This document shows positions 25,340-32,762 of a stretch of 36,060 bases of DNA, piece by piece (the stretch's first letter is position 1; every line of letters starts with the position of its first letter). The position numbers were made by a program, and so were the translations under genes. The stretch spans positions 1-36,060 of the forward strand of contig DEYT01000038.1 in assembly GCA_002364975.1 (NCBI GenBank). The letters are read 5' to 3'. The notes under the pieces were generated by a model. The model had not been told where the DNA came from and ran no database searches. It saw only the letters and a list, made by a program, of their open reading frames with translations. This stretch comes from Opitutia bacterium UBA3151 (GTDB lineage: Bacteria > Verrucomicrobiota > Verrucomicrobiia > Opitutales > Seribacteraceae).

Positions 25340-25729
25340 TTCCAAATCTTTGGGAAGAAAAGGTTGTTCAAATGCGTCCTTAAAATTATACCCGTCCTCA
25401 AAATCATCGAGAGAGTCATTTTCTGTTCTTCCCAAAATACCAAAGTCGACCAAATTAAAAACAATATCTCCAAAGTCCCTACACTTTCTAATGTTCCAAT
25501 GTTCCATGATGGTTAGAGTCATGGGACCAAAACGATCCAGGGCAAAGTCACGAATACCATCAAGCAATTGCATTCCGGAAACATGCCCCTTATTCTTGGA
25601 CTTATCTTTTTCAAGATTTTTGAGCGTGTGATCCAAGGCCTCCCGGATAAAATAATAAGCTCCCTTTCCATAACGAGGGTCAGTTGCATGAATCTCTTTG
25701 ATCACTTCTGGAAAATTCTTGTCGCTCAT
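25331..25729 (-). CDS. Minf_1886-family protein (PVC-restricted, unknown function)
   Basis: This 132-residue soluble protein has no signal peptide or membrane segment. The pattern DPRYGKGAYYFIREALDHTL in the first third, then GHVSGMQLLDGIRDFALDRF with GPMTLTIMEHWNI, and DFGDIVFNLVDFGILGRTEN, matches what I recall of the Minf_1886 family (a TIGRFAM described as Verrucomicrobia/Planctomycetes-restricted). It is uncharacterised. The acidic C-terminal tail (DSLDDFEDGYNF) is also in keeping with the family. It stands alone on the minus strand between the zinc-ribbon gene and the helix-turn-helix gene. Family recall is from memory and was not checked against a database. Confidence 0.85.
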   Translation of the reverse strand: MSDKNFPEVIKEIHATDPRYGKGAYYFIREALDHTLKNLEKDKSKNKGHVSGMQLLDGIRDFALDRFGPMTLTIMEHWNIRKCRDFGDIVFNLVDFGILGRTENDSLDDFEDGYNFKDAFEQPFLPKDLENN

Positions 25730-25797
25730 CTTAGTTCAAGGTAGTCAATATAGTAATTTGAGGTTTACACTTTTATTCCAACACCATCAAATTTTAA

Positions 25798-26283
25798 ATG
25801 AAAGTTTCTTATTCTAGAGCCAAAGGCCGAGTCTCCTCACATTGTATTACTTGGGTATACAGGAAGAAAAGACATCGAAAATTTTTCAGAAGAAGGATCG
25901 ATGCAATCCTATTTAAACATGAGAAGGAATCTGAGTTTGGCATAGATGAAAATCAACAAATCGAGAATCAAGTAGTCTTTCATTTTTTGGCAGAAATCAA
26001 CGAACATTTACAGAAGATTAGTGATCGATTACATACCATCGAGAAATCCGCTGAAGAAAATCAAAGAATGTTGTTGGCAATGCAAAAGCCTGCAGCACCG
26101 AAAATATTGAGAGTTTCCGAAGCCTCCAAAGTCTTGAGAGTATCATCAAGGAAATTGTATTACCTTTTGGAAAAGGGGGTTTTTAAACGCTACAAGCTAC
26201 CTCATACGCGAACAACTTTTATCAAGTTAGAGGAAGTTGAAAAGGCTTTAGGGTCCAAGGGAATTGATGCCCTCATAGAATGA
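25798..26283 (+). CDS. Helix-turn-helix (MerR/excisionase-like, HTH_17) DNA-binding protein
   Basis: The C-terminal 60 of 161 residues (ILRVSEASKVLRVSSRKLYY, LLEKGVFKRYKLPHTRTTFI and KLEEVEKAL) form an excisionase/MerR-type winged helix-turn-helix of the sort used for promoter or attachment-site binding. Ahead of it, residues ~55-95 (LAEINEHLQKISDRLHTIEK) form an amphipathic helix likely to dimerise. The first 40 residues are strongly basic (YRKKRHRKFFRRRID) and may be an extra DNA-contacting extension. Alternatively translation may begin later, for example at the TTG encoding L64. No phage or integrase gene is nearby, so a local regulator is more likely than a phage excisionase. Aldolase follows 81 bases downstream on the same strand. 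Confidence 0.72.
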   Translation: MKVSYSRAKGRVSSHCITWVYRKKRHRKFFRRRIDAILFKHEKESEFGIDENQQIENQVVFHFLAEINEHLQKISDRLHTIEKSAEENQRMLLAMQKPAAPKILRVSEASKVLRVSSRKLYYLLEKGVFKRYKLPHTRTTFIKLEEVEKALGSKGIDALIE

Positions 26284-26303
26284 GCTGTTCCGAAGCTTTT
26301 TTC
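26283..26303 (+). terminator. Possible intrinsic terminator after the HTH gene
   Basis: AGCT (26283-26286) pairs with AGCT (26294-26297) around a 7-base loop and runs straight into a T-run (26298-26302). The hairpin overlaps the TGA stop codon. The stem has only 4 bp, or 5 with a G-T pair, so this is a weak candidate; it would separate the regulator from fba. Confidence 0.28.
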
Positions 26304-26364
26304 TTACTTTTTCTTTGCTTGATTCAGAGGGATATGAAAAGATTACTTATTCACATTAAAGTTT

Positions 26365-27438
26365 ATGAGTAAAAAATTTCCAGGAGGAGTAATTACAGGC
26401 GATGGTGTGCAAGCCATTTTTAACGACGCTCAGGAAAATGAGTACGCTTTACCGGCGGTCAATGTGGTTGGCTCTAATACCGTAAACGCGGTTCTGGAAA
26501 CAGCTGCTGAAGTTAATTCTCCCGTGATGATTCAATTTTCTAACGGTGGTGGTGTTTTCAATGCAGGAAAAAGTCTTTCCAACGAAGGGCAAAAAGCTGC
26601 CATTGCTGGTTCGGTATCAGGGGCGATGCATGTACACGCCATGGCGGAAGCCTATGATGTGCCAGTCATTTTGCATACAGATCACGCTGCACGTAAGCTT
26701 TTACCTTGGATTGACGGACTTATGGATGCAGGTGAGAAATTTCACCAAAGGGAAGGAAAATCGCTTTACAGTTCTCACATGTTGGATCTTTCAGAGGAAC
26801 CAATCGAGGATAATTTATCAACTTGTCGAGAATATTTCGTGCGGATGAACGAATTGGATATGACTGTCGAAATCGAGTTGGGTGTTACCGGGGGTGAGGA
26901 GGATGGAGTAGACAATACTGATATCGATACCGCAAGACTTTACACCCAACCGGAGGAGGTCAACCAAGCCTACGAAGTTCTATCTGAAGTAAGTAATCGC
27001 TTTACAGTAGCCGCTGCATTCGGGAATGTGCACGGAGTTTACAAACCAGGAAATGTGGAGCTTACCCCCAAAATTTTATTAAATTCTCAAGAATTCCTAA
27101 AAGAAAAGCATAGTTTATCAGGAAAACCGATTCATTTCGTTTTCCATGGTGGTTCTGGATCCTCCCGAGAGCAAATTCGTGAGGCCATTGGTTATGGGGT
27201 TGTTAAAATGAATCTGGATACAGACATGCAATGGGCTTTCTGGGACGGTGTCCATGGATACTATAATTCCAACAAAGATTATTTGCAGGCCCAGCTTGGA
27301 AATCCAGATGGTGAGGATAAACCCAACAAGAAATTTTATGATCCGCGTGCATGGTTAAGATCAGGTGAGCAGGCCTTTGTTACCCGGTTGAAAGCATCAT
27401 TTGATGACTTGAACTGCATCAACCGAAACGCTGGATAA
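26365..27438 (+). CDS. fbaA: Class II fructose-bisphosphate aldolase
   Basis: This 357-residue enzyme cleaves fructose-1,6-bisphosphate to dihydroxyacetone phosphate and glyceraldehyde-3-phosphate in the cytoplasm, and works in reverse in gluconeogenesis. It is the FbaA-like (class IIA) type. Catalytic D106 and zinc ligand H107 sit in VILHTDHAARKLL, further zinc ligands are H223 (GNVHGVYKPG) and H261 (FHGGSGSS), and EIELGVTGGEEDGVDN and KMNLDTDMQWAFWDG are typical. Length matches the E. coli enzyme (about 359). There is no Shine-Dalgarno. Transaldolase follows 9 bases downstream, suggesting an operon for triose/sugar-phosphate interconversion. Confidence 0.97.
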   Translation: MSKKFPGGVITGDGVQAIFNDAQENEYALPAVNVVGSNTVNAVLETAAEVNSPVMIQFSNGGGVFNAGKSLSNEGQKAAIAGSVSGAMHVHAMAEAYDVPVILHTDHAARKLLPWIDGLMDAGEKFHQREGKSLYSSHMLDLSEEPIEDNLSTCREYFVRMNELDMTVEIELGVTGGEEDGVDNTDIDTARLYTQPEEVNQAYEVLSEVSNRFTVAAAFGNVHGVYKPGNVELTPKILLNSQEFLKEKHSLSGKPIHFVFHGGSGSSREQIREAIGYGVVKMNLDTDMQWAFWDGVHGYYNSNKDYLQAQLGNPDGEDKPNKKFYDPRAWLRSGEQAFVTRLKASFDDLNCINRNAG

Positions 27439-27447
27439 TCATCTTTG

Positions 27448-28446
27448 ATGAGTGAGTCTGGTACAGCTCAATCTCTTCCAAAAGGTTCCCTATCGGTTCT
27501 AGACCAGCTCAAAAATTATACGATAGTCGTTGCGGACACTGGTGATTTTCACTCGATAAAACAATATGAACCTAGGGATGCTACTACCAACCCCAGCCTG
27601 ATCCTAAAGTCGGCTAGTGACCCACAGTATTCAGATTTGGTTGATGAAGTAGTTTTCAACGCAAATAAAAAGGGAGTGACTGATGGCGAAGCGGTTATGG
27701 ATTCACTCCTTGTGAAATTTGGTGCATCTATTCTTGAAATTGTTCCTGGTCGGGTTTCTACTGAGGTTGATGCCCGGCTTTCATTCGATATTAAATCCAG
27801 TTTGGAAAAAGCTCGTTCACTCATTGCCCGGTATGAATCATTAGGGTATGATAGAGAGAGGGTTTTAATCAAATTAGCTTCGACTTGGGAAGGAGTTGAA
27901 GTTTCTCGGGTTCTTGAAAAAGAAGGAATTCATTGCAACATGACCTTGCTGTTTTCTATGGCTCAAGCGGTGGCATGTGCGGAAGCTAATTCAAAGTTAA
28001 TTTCTCCTTTTGTTGGCCGTATACTGGATTGGTTTCGTGAAAAAACAGGAAAAGAATACGAAGGTGCCAAGGATCCAGGAGTGTTGTCAGTTACTGAAAT
28101 CTACAACTATTATAAAAAATTTGATTATTGTACAGAGGTGATGGCTGCCAGTTTCAGAAATACCAATGAAATAAAAGAATTGGTTGGCTGTGACCTAATG
28201 ACAATCGGGCCCAAGTTTCTAGAGGAAATGCAAAAAGATTATGCTGAAATATCTGAAAAGTTGAATGCTGAAAACTCCCGTAAAAATGATGCAACAAGAA
28301 TGGATATGAATGAATCCACCTTCCGTCTTTTAATGAACCAAGATGAGATGGCTCATTTTAAATTGGCTGAAGGTATTCGGAAGTTCTCAAATGATGTTGA
28401 ATCTTTGGGAAGCCTACTCAACGAAAAACTTTCCAAAATCTCCTAG
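27448..28446 (+). CDS. tal: Transaldolase (type 1, TalB-like)
   Basis: This 332-residue enzyme of the non-oxidative pentose phosphate pathway transfers a dihydroxyacetone unit from sedoheptulose-7-phosphate to glyceraldehyde-3-phosphate. The Schiff-base lysine is K142 in RVLIKLASTWEGV. VADTGDFHSIKQYEPRDATT and NPSLI near the N-terminus and CNMTLLFSMAQAVACAEA are typical of the classical TalB group. A TTG at 27445 is in frame, but the ATG at 27448 is preferred. It lies 9 bases after fbaA, with no separate promoter visible, so co-transcription is likely. Confidence 0.97.
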   Translation: MSESGTAQSLPKGSLSVLDQLKNYTIVVADTGDFHSIKQYEPRDATTNPSLILKSASDPQYSDLVDEVVFNANKKGVTDGEAVMDSLLVKFGASILEIVPGRVSTEVDARLSFDIKSSLEKARSLIARYESLGYDRERVLIKLASTWEGVEVSRVLEKEGIHCNMTLLFSMAQAVACAEANSKLISPFVGRILDWFREKTGKEYEGAKDPGVLSVTEIYNYYKKFDYCTEVMAASFRNTNEIKELVGCDLMTIGPKFLEEMQKDYAEISEKLNAENSRKNDATRMDMNESTFRLLMNQDEMAHFKLAEGIRKFSNDVESLGSLLNEKLSKIS

Positions 28447-28463
28447 TTTTCTTTGCATCGCAT

Positions 28464-28509
28464 CTAATTAGTTTATTTATCTATTTGCGTTGTTAGTTTT
28501 TTTAATTAG
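28464..28509 (+). promoter_or_regulatory. Repeated TAATTAG sites upstream of the RHH-like gene
   Basis: In the 72-base gap after transaldolase, TAATTAG occurs at 28465-28471, where it is part of the palindrome CTAATTAG (28464-28471), and again at 28503-28509, 38 bases apart. The second copy lies 9 bases before the ATG at 28519. Ribbon-helix-helix proteins often repress their own genes through paired short sites, so this is a candidate autoregulatory operator. The sites are short and the region is AT-rich, so chance is possible. Confidence 0.22.
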
Positions 28510-28518
28510 GTTTGAACT

Positions 28519-28803
28519 ATGAAAATTTCTTCTAAAAGTCAAAAGACAGAAAGATTGGTTAGAACCATAACCCTAACTCGTGAAGATTTATCATTATTGG
28601 ATGATATTGAAAGATTTGTTTCTTCTGGTGGATACCGAATGAAGACCGATTCAAAGTTGATTCGTGCTGCCATTCAAATTGCTCAGAAATCGCTTAACAA
28701 GAAGCCTTATGATCTTGCAGATATTGCGGAGAAAGTCATGAGCGAAGATGGACGTACCCAAAGTAAGCTGTTTCTTAAAAGTAAAGATAGATCAGGCAAA
28801 TAG
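28519..28803 (+). CDS. Small ribbon-helix-helix-like protein
   Basis: This 94-residue soluble protein is mostly helical. Residues 14-55 (LVRTITLTREDLSLLDDIER, then FVSSGGYRMKTDSKLIRAAI) follow the beta-helix-helix layout of RHH/CopG-type DNA-binding domains: a short strand, a leucine-rich helix, a glycine turn and a second helix. The tail is basic. It could be a stand-alone regulator or an orphan antitoxin; no toxin gene adjoins it. The 3' end overlaps the convergent DUF255 gene by 12 bases. Fold assignment is by pattern only. Confidence 0.6.
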   Translation: MKISSKSQKTERLVRTITLTREDLSLLDDIERFVSSGGYRMKTDSKLIRAAIQIAQKSLNKKPYDLADIAEKVMSEDGRTQSKLFLKSKDRSGK

Positions 28804-30789
28804 AGTTTCGAATGCTTCCGTTATTGAATTCATCTCATATCGGGTATCACCAAGTTCCAAGATAAATGCATCTTCATTTTCACTGAGATCTAACAGGATG
28901 GGGCGATGAGGAGTATCTCCAAGTTTTTGAAAAGCCTCCGGAAGTGAGCTTTCTGAAACAAATAAAGTAGGGATTCCGATCGTTGTTTCAGAAATTGAAG
29001 TAAGGGCATGGGCAATTCCCTCTGGATCCTTTTTAACAATATTAGAATAGCCTGCTTGAGCTTGGAGATATTCAGTTTTCCATTTTTCTTTTTTCGTGTG
29101 CTGATGGAGTAAAGAGAAAACCCGCAAAAGAGAAGAATTTCCAGAAGGGGAAGCGTGGTCATACCAAAACTTTTTTCGTACGGGAGGAGGAGATTTTGAA
29201 TTCGAAGCTGAAAAGAAGTAACCTGCTTTTTGTTCGTCGTTAAAGAACCTGCTACATTGCTCAACGATTGATTCGGCATCCTTCACAAATTGCTTAGAGC
29301 TTTGCACCCTGACGATTTCGCTGTAGGAAGCGAGCTGTAGGAGACTTTCTGCCCAATAAGCAAAGTCGTCTAATACGGGTTCAGTCTTTTTAAAATCATC
29401 CCCTCCCTGAGGGTATAAAATGGAATGAATTAAATCTTGGTTGTAATAAGTTTTTTTCATCCAGTCAGCCATAGTGCATGCTTTTTCGAGAAGGGACTTC
29501 TCTTGTAAGGCAATGGCGGAGTCAATCAGTGCTTTAATTACAAGAGCGTTGAGTGAAGCCACTCTTTTATGGTCAATGGTTGGGGCATGTCTTTTACAAC
29601 GAAATGCTTGAAGTTGTGAAAGGACATTTTTTTCCATGAATTCATTCCACTGCTCGTCCTGGTTAAGTCTGGGTAAGAACTGGGGTTTACCAACTCCATT
29701 TATTGGCTCAAGCTGCTCCATCATCCTCCCTGCTTCCAAATTCCCAAGGATTTTATTGAGCTCTTCTTGGGTCCAAAGATAATATTTTCCCTCCTGCTCT
29801 TCGGACTCTGAATATACAGAGGAAGCAAAACCGGTGGTTTCATCACCCATCTCCGTCAAGATCCAGTGAATGCTTTTTTGCACAACTTTTCGGTATAGTG
29901 GGTTTTTAAATTTACGATAGGCTCTGGAGTAAGTTGATACCAAAAGCGAATTTTCCAAGAGCATCTTTTCGAAATGAGGAAAGGACCAATTAGAATCTAT
30001 GCTGTAACGAAAAAAACCACCTTCTACATGATCAAAAATCCCACCTTTTGCCATGGAATCAAGCGTTCTTTTTACACAGGAAATAACTTTGGTTGAAAAC
30101 CTTTTATTTTTTCGGGCATATTGCGATTCCGATATTGCCAAGAGAAAATCGATCTTCATCGATGGTGGAAATTTAGGAGATTTGGTAAAGCCTCCGAACT
30201 CATCGTCGTGGAGGGCGCATAGGTTGTTGGTGGCTTCGATGAGCAATTGCGGACTCCATGAATCTAGGCTGGTGCTATCAGTATGATTTGCGTGAATAAG
30301 ATTTTTTATCACATTACTCGAGTTTTCCACGAGTTCGTCTCTATGGTTTCGATAATGTTCAGAAATCCTGATTAGGACTTGGGGCCATGGTGCAATTCCT
30401 TGCCCCGAGTCTTCCTTGGGAAAAAAAGTTCCTCCCCAAAAAGGTTCGCCACTTGGCAGGCAAAATACATGCAATGGCCAACCTGCTGATTGATCGAACA
30501 TCCGGACTGCTTCCATATAGACTTGATCAAGGTCTGGCCTTTCTTCCCGGTCCACTAAGATGCAGACGAAGTGCCGATTCATGAGCGAGGCAATATAAGA
30601 ATCTTCAAAGTTCTCACGGGACATGGTTTGGCACCAGTGGCATGCCGAATAACCGATCGAAATAAGGATCGGTTTTTGCTCAAGTTGTGCTTTCTCTAAA
30701 GCAGCTTGGGACCAAGTCATCCATTCGACCGCTTGGTTGGCATGCTGCTTAAGGTATGAACTTCTTTCTGCGTTTAGATGGTTTGGCAT
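28792..30789 (-). CDS. DUF255/YyaL-type thioredoxin-fold protein (SSP411 family)
   Basis: This protein of about 665 residues has a thioredoxin-like N-terminal domain and an (alpha/alpha)6-barrel-like C-terminal region, as in bacterial YyaL and human SPATA20. The family opening is seen in PNHLNAERSSYLKQHANQAV, and the active-site-like CHWC in IGYSACHWCQTMSRENFED. FVCILVDREERPDLDQVYME, SAGWPLHVFCLPSGEPFWGG and GGIFDHVEGGFFRYSIDSNW are further hallmarks. An in-frame ATG exists 18 bases upstream (30807), but the ATG at 30789 gives the canonical MPNHL start. The molecular function of the family is unsettled. It is divergent from mutL across a gap containing a dyad, and there is no signal peptide. 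Confidence 0.92.
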   Translation of the reverse strand: MPNHLNAERSSYLKQHANQAVEWMTWSQAALEKAQLEQKPILISIGYSACHWCQTMSRENFEDSYIASLMNRHFVCILVDREERPDLDQVYMEAVRMFDQSAGWPLHVFCLPSGEPFWGGTFFPKEDSGQGIAPWPQVLIRISEHYRNHRDELVENSSNVIKNLIHANHTDSTSLDSWSPQLLIEATNNLCALHDDEFGGFTKSPKFPPSMKIDFLLAISESQYARKNKRFSTKVISCVKRTLDSMAKGGIFDHVEGGFFRYSIDSNWSFPHFEKMLLENSLLVSTYSRAYRKFKNPLYRKVVQKSIHWILTEMGDETTGFASSVYSESEEQEGKYYLWTQEELNKILGNLEAGRMMEQLEPINGVGKPQFLPRLNQDEQWNEFMEKNVLSQLQAFRCKRHAPTIDHKRVASLNALVIKALIDSAIALQEKSLLEKACTMADWMKKTYYNQDLIHSILYPQGGDDFKKTEPVLDDFAYWAESLLQLASYSEIVRVQSSKQFVKDAESIVEQCSRFFNDEQKAGYFFSASNSKSPPPVRKKFWYDHASPSGNSSLLRVFSLLHQHTKKEKWKTEYLQAQAGYSNIVKKDPEGIAHALTSISETTIGIPTLFVSESSLPEAFQKLGDTPHRPILLDLSENEDAFILELGDTRYEMNSITEAFETLFA

Positions 30790-30832
30790 TACAGCATTAA
30801 TAATCATTTATTGGCTTATTCCCAAGGCCTTT

Positions 30833-30859
30833 GACAATGGGGAATATTTTCCCGTTGTC
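30833..30859. promoter_or_regulatory. Imperfect inverted repeat in the mutL/DUF255 divergent promoter region
   Basis: GACAATGGGGAA (30833-30844), a 4-base spacer, then TTCCCGTTGTC (30849-30859). Arms match except for one T/C difference and one extra G. The dyad lies roughly midway between the two divergent starts and overlaps a TTGACA (30831-30836). Next to it is the 8-bp palindrome AAGGCCTT (30824-30831). It looks like an operator or a divergent-promoter element rather than a terminator, since no T-run follows. Confidence 0.33.
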
Positions 30860-30889
30860 GAGGTGGATGACTAGCTTTACGGAATATAT

Positions 30890-32710
30890 ATGCCTCAAAT
30901 TCGAATATTGACTGATCGAGTAGCAAATCAGATTGCTGCTGGTGAAGTCGTTCAGAGACCAGCGGCAGTAGCCAAGGAACTAATTGAAAATAGTATTGAT
31001 GCAGGGGCTACAAGAATTGAAATCGAATTTCGTAATGGTGGGAAATCCTACTTAAGGATTGAAGATGATGGAAGGGGTATGGAGCCGGATCAAGCCCTTC
31101 TAAGCTTAGAACGACATGCAACCAGTAAGATTCGTAAAGCTTCAGACTTAAACGAAATTCAAACCTTTGGCTTTCGGGGTGAAGCTCTTCCTTCGATTTC
31201 AAGCGTTAGCCGATTTGTGCTGAGAACCAGACCGAGTTCGATGCAAGAGGGAAGTGAAATCTTTATGAATGGAGGTAAGATGATTCATGTAAAAGAATGT
31301 GGGATGCCTCCGGGAACCCGCATAGAAGTATCTCATCTTTTTAATTCGGTACCAGGGAGGAGAAAATTCCTTAAGACGGAGGCTACTGAATCTACGCATA
31401 TTATTCATCTTTCTAAATTATATGCCTTAGCTCACCCTCAGATTGAATTTACCTTATTGGAGGGTGGCAGAACCATATTTCGTTCACCGGTCTGTAAGGA
31501 TTCTCACGAAAGGGTCAGAGAAATTTTTGGTCGGAATCTAGCCGAAGTTCTTGCACCTATTTCGATTCAAAAAAATGACTTGATGCTCGAAGGTCTTGTT
31601 GGAAAGCCTGGACAAAGTAGAAGCACCAGAAAGGAAATGATCTTTTTTGTTAATCGGAGGCCTGTAGAGAGTAAAACTATGACTTATGCCGTTTTGGAAG
31701 CGTATCATACCTATGCTCCCAAAGGAAGATTTCCTCCGGCTATCCTTTTTTTAGAAATGGATCCTGAGCAGGTAGATGTGAATGTTCATCCAGCAAAGCG
31801 GGAAATTAGATTTCGGGATGAAAGCAAAGTTCGAACTTTTTTAATGGAAAGCTTGCTTAATCGGAACAAAGAGCTTTCTTCTAGGATCGAATTCTCTGCT
31901 GCTCAAATTAACTTGGAAAAAGATGGAGATTCGGGTCGTTTAGTTCCCAAGATTGATCCTACTGTCATGGATATTTTCAAAAAAGAAATGGGACAAGACA
32001 GTAAATCTGCTCCCATTCTAGATTTGTTTTCTGGAGGCGAGATTGAAGCGAATCAAAAGGAGAAGGAAAAGCCTTTCTCCAATGAATCCCAAAACGGTTT
32101 GAAGAGAGTCGGTCCTAGAGACGCATCTACGGGTATTTGGCGGTTCTTGGATCAGTCACACGGAGACTTAGCCATTTTTTCTACGCCGGATGGGGTCCTC
32201 TTTTTTCATTCTCGAGCCGCTTATGATCGGGTTTTGTATGAGCAGTTGGAGGATGCATTTCAGGACTCAAATAAATCAGATTCTCAAGCTTTGTTGTTTC
32301 CTGAGTCCCTTGAGCTTGATGGAATTGATCAAAAGAATTTGGTGGATAGTTTAGAGCACCTTAGATCTGTTGGTTTTAAATTGGAGGAGTTTGGGAGAAA
32401 TTTCTTTCGGGTAGAAGGTTGCCCTCAGTGGGTTGACCCCGAAAAAGCAATTCAATTCCTTAAAGATTTTTTGGAAATTGCAAGAGAGAGTGGTGGGACC
32501 ATGAATCCAGAGAAATTTTGTAAAGAAGTCTTGGTGCACCGGGCTACCCATGACCAGTCAAATCGAAAAGGATTTTCGGATCAGGAGATTATCAGACTAG
32601 CCGAACAATTACTTAGATGTAGGAATCCCTTTAGTTGCCCTAAAGGTAAGCCAACCTTTTATGAAATTCCGAAACGAGAGATGGAGGAGAGATTTAAAAG
32701 AAACTTATAA
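30890..32710 (+). CDS. mutL: DNA mismatch repair protein MutL
   Basis: This 606-residue protein couples MutS mismatch recognition to strand removal. The N-terminal GHKL ATPase is intact: ANQIAAGEVVQRPAAVAKEL, IENSIDAGA (motif I), DDGRGM (motif II) and TFGFRGEALPSISSVS (motif III); PEQVDVNVHPAKREIRFRD is also canonical. A polar linker of about 110 residues leads to the C-terminal dimerisation domain. There the usual DQHAxxE metal motif is replaced by HSRAAYDRVLYE, the ACR/ACK motif by HRATHDQSN, and CPHGRPT by CPKGKPT, so the endonuclease site seems lost. A putative lipoprotein epimerase follows on the same strand. Confidence 0.97.
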   Translation: MPQIRILTDRVANQIAAGEVVQRPAAVAKELIENSIDAGATRIEIEFRNGGKSYLRIEDDGRGMEPDQALLSLERHATSKIRKASDLNEIQTFGFRGEALPSISSVSRFVLRTRPSSMQEGSEIFMNGGKMIHVKECGMPPGTRIEVSHLFNSVPGRRKFLKTEATESTHIIHLSKLYALAHPQIEFTLLEGGRTIFRSPVCKDSHERVREIFGRNLAEVLAPISIQKNDLMLEGLVGKPGQSRSTRKEMIFFVNRRPVESKTMTYAVLEAYHTYAPKGRFPPAILFLEMDPEQVDVNVHPAKREIRFRDESKVRTFLMESLLNRNKELSSRIEFSAAQINLEKDGDSGRLVPKIDPTVMDIFKKEMGQDSKSAPILDLFSGGEIEANQKEKEKPFSNESQNGLKRVGPRDASTGIWRFLDQSHGDLAIFSTPDGVLFFHSRAAYDRVLYEQLEDAFQDSNKSDSQALLFPESLELDGIDQKNLVDSLEHLRSVGFKLEEFGRNFFRVEGCPQWVDPEKAIQFLKDFLEIARESGGTMNPEKFCKEVLVHRATHDQSNRKGFSDQEIIRLAEQLLRCRNPFSCPKGKPTFYEIPKREMEERFKRNL

Positions 32711-32762
32711 GGTATTCTTTTTTCTTTCCATTTTTCCCATATTTTGTGATGAAATTAAATTC

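Noticed and set aside
25755..25793. AATTTGA/TCAAATT repeat upstream of the HTH gene as its operator
   Set aside because: The arms are 7 bp of mostly A/T separated by 25 bases, which is easily due to chance in this AT-rich gap.
26365..28446. fbaA-tal pair as an unusual pathway
   Set aside because: Both enzymes are standard, and their adjacency fits ordinary sugar-phosphate metabolism.
32661..32762. Upstream extension of galM overlapping the mutL end
   Set aside because: The extension is polar and would bury the signal peptide; the ATG at 32763 begins a clean leader.
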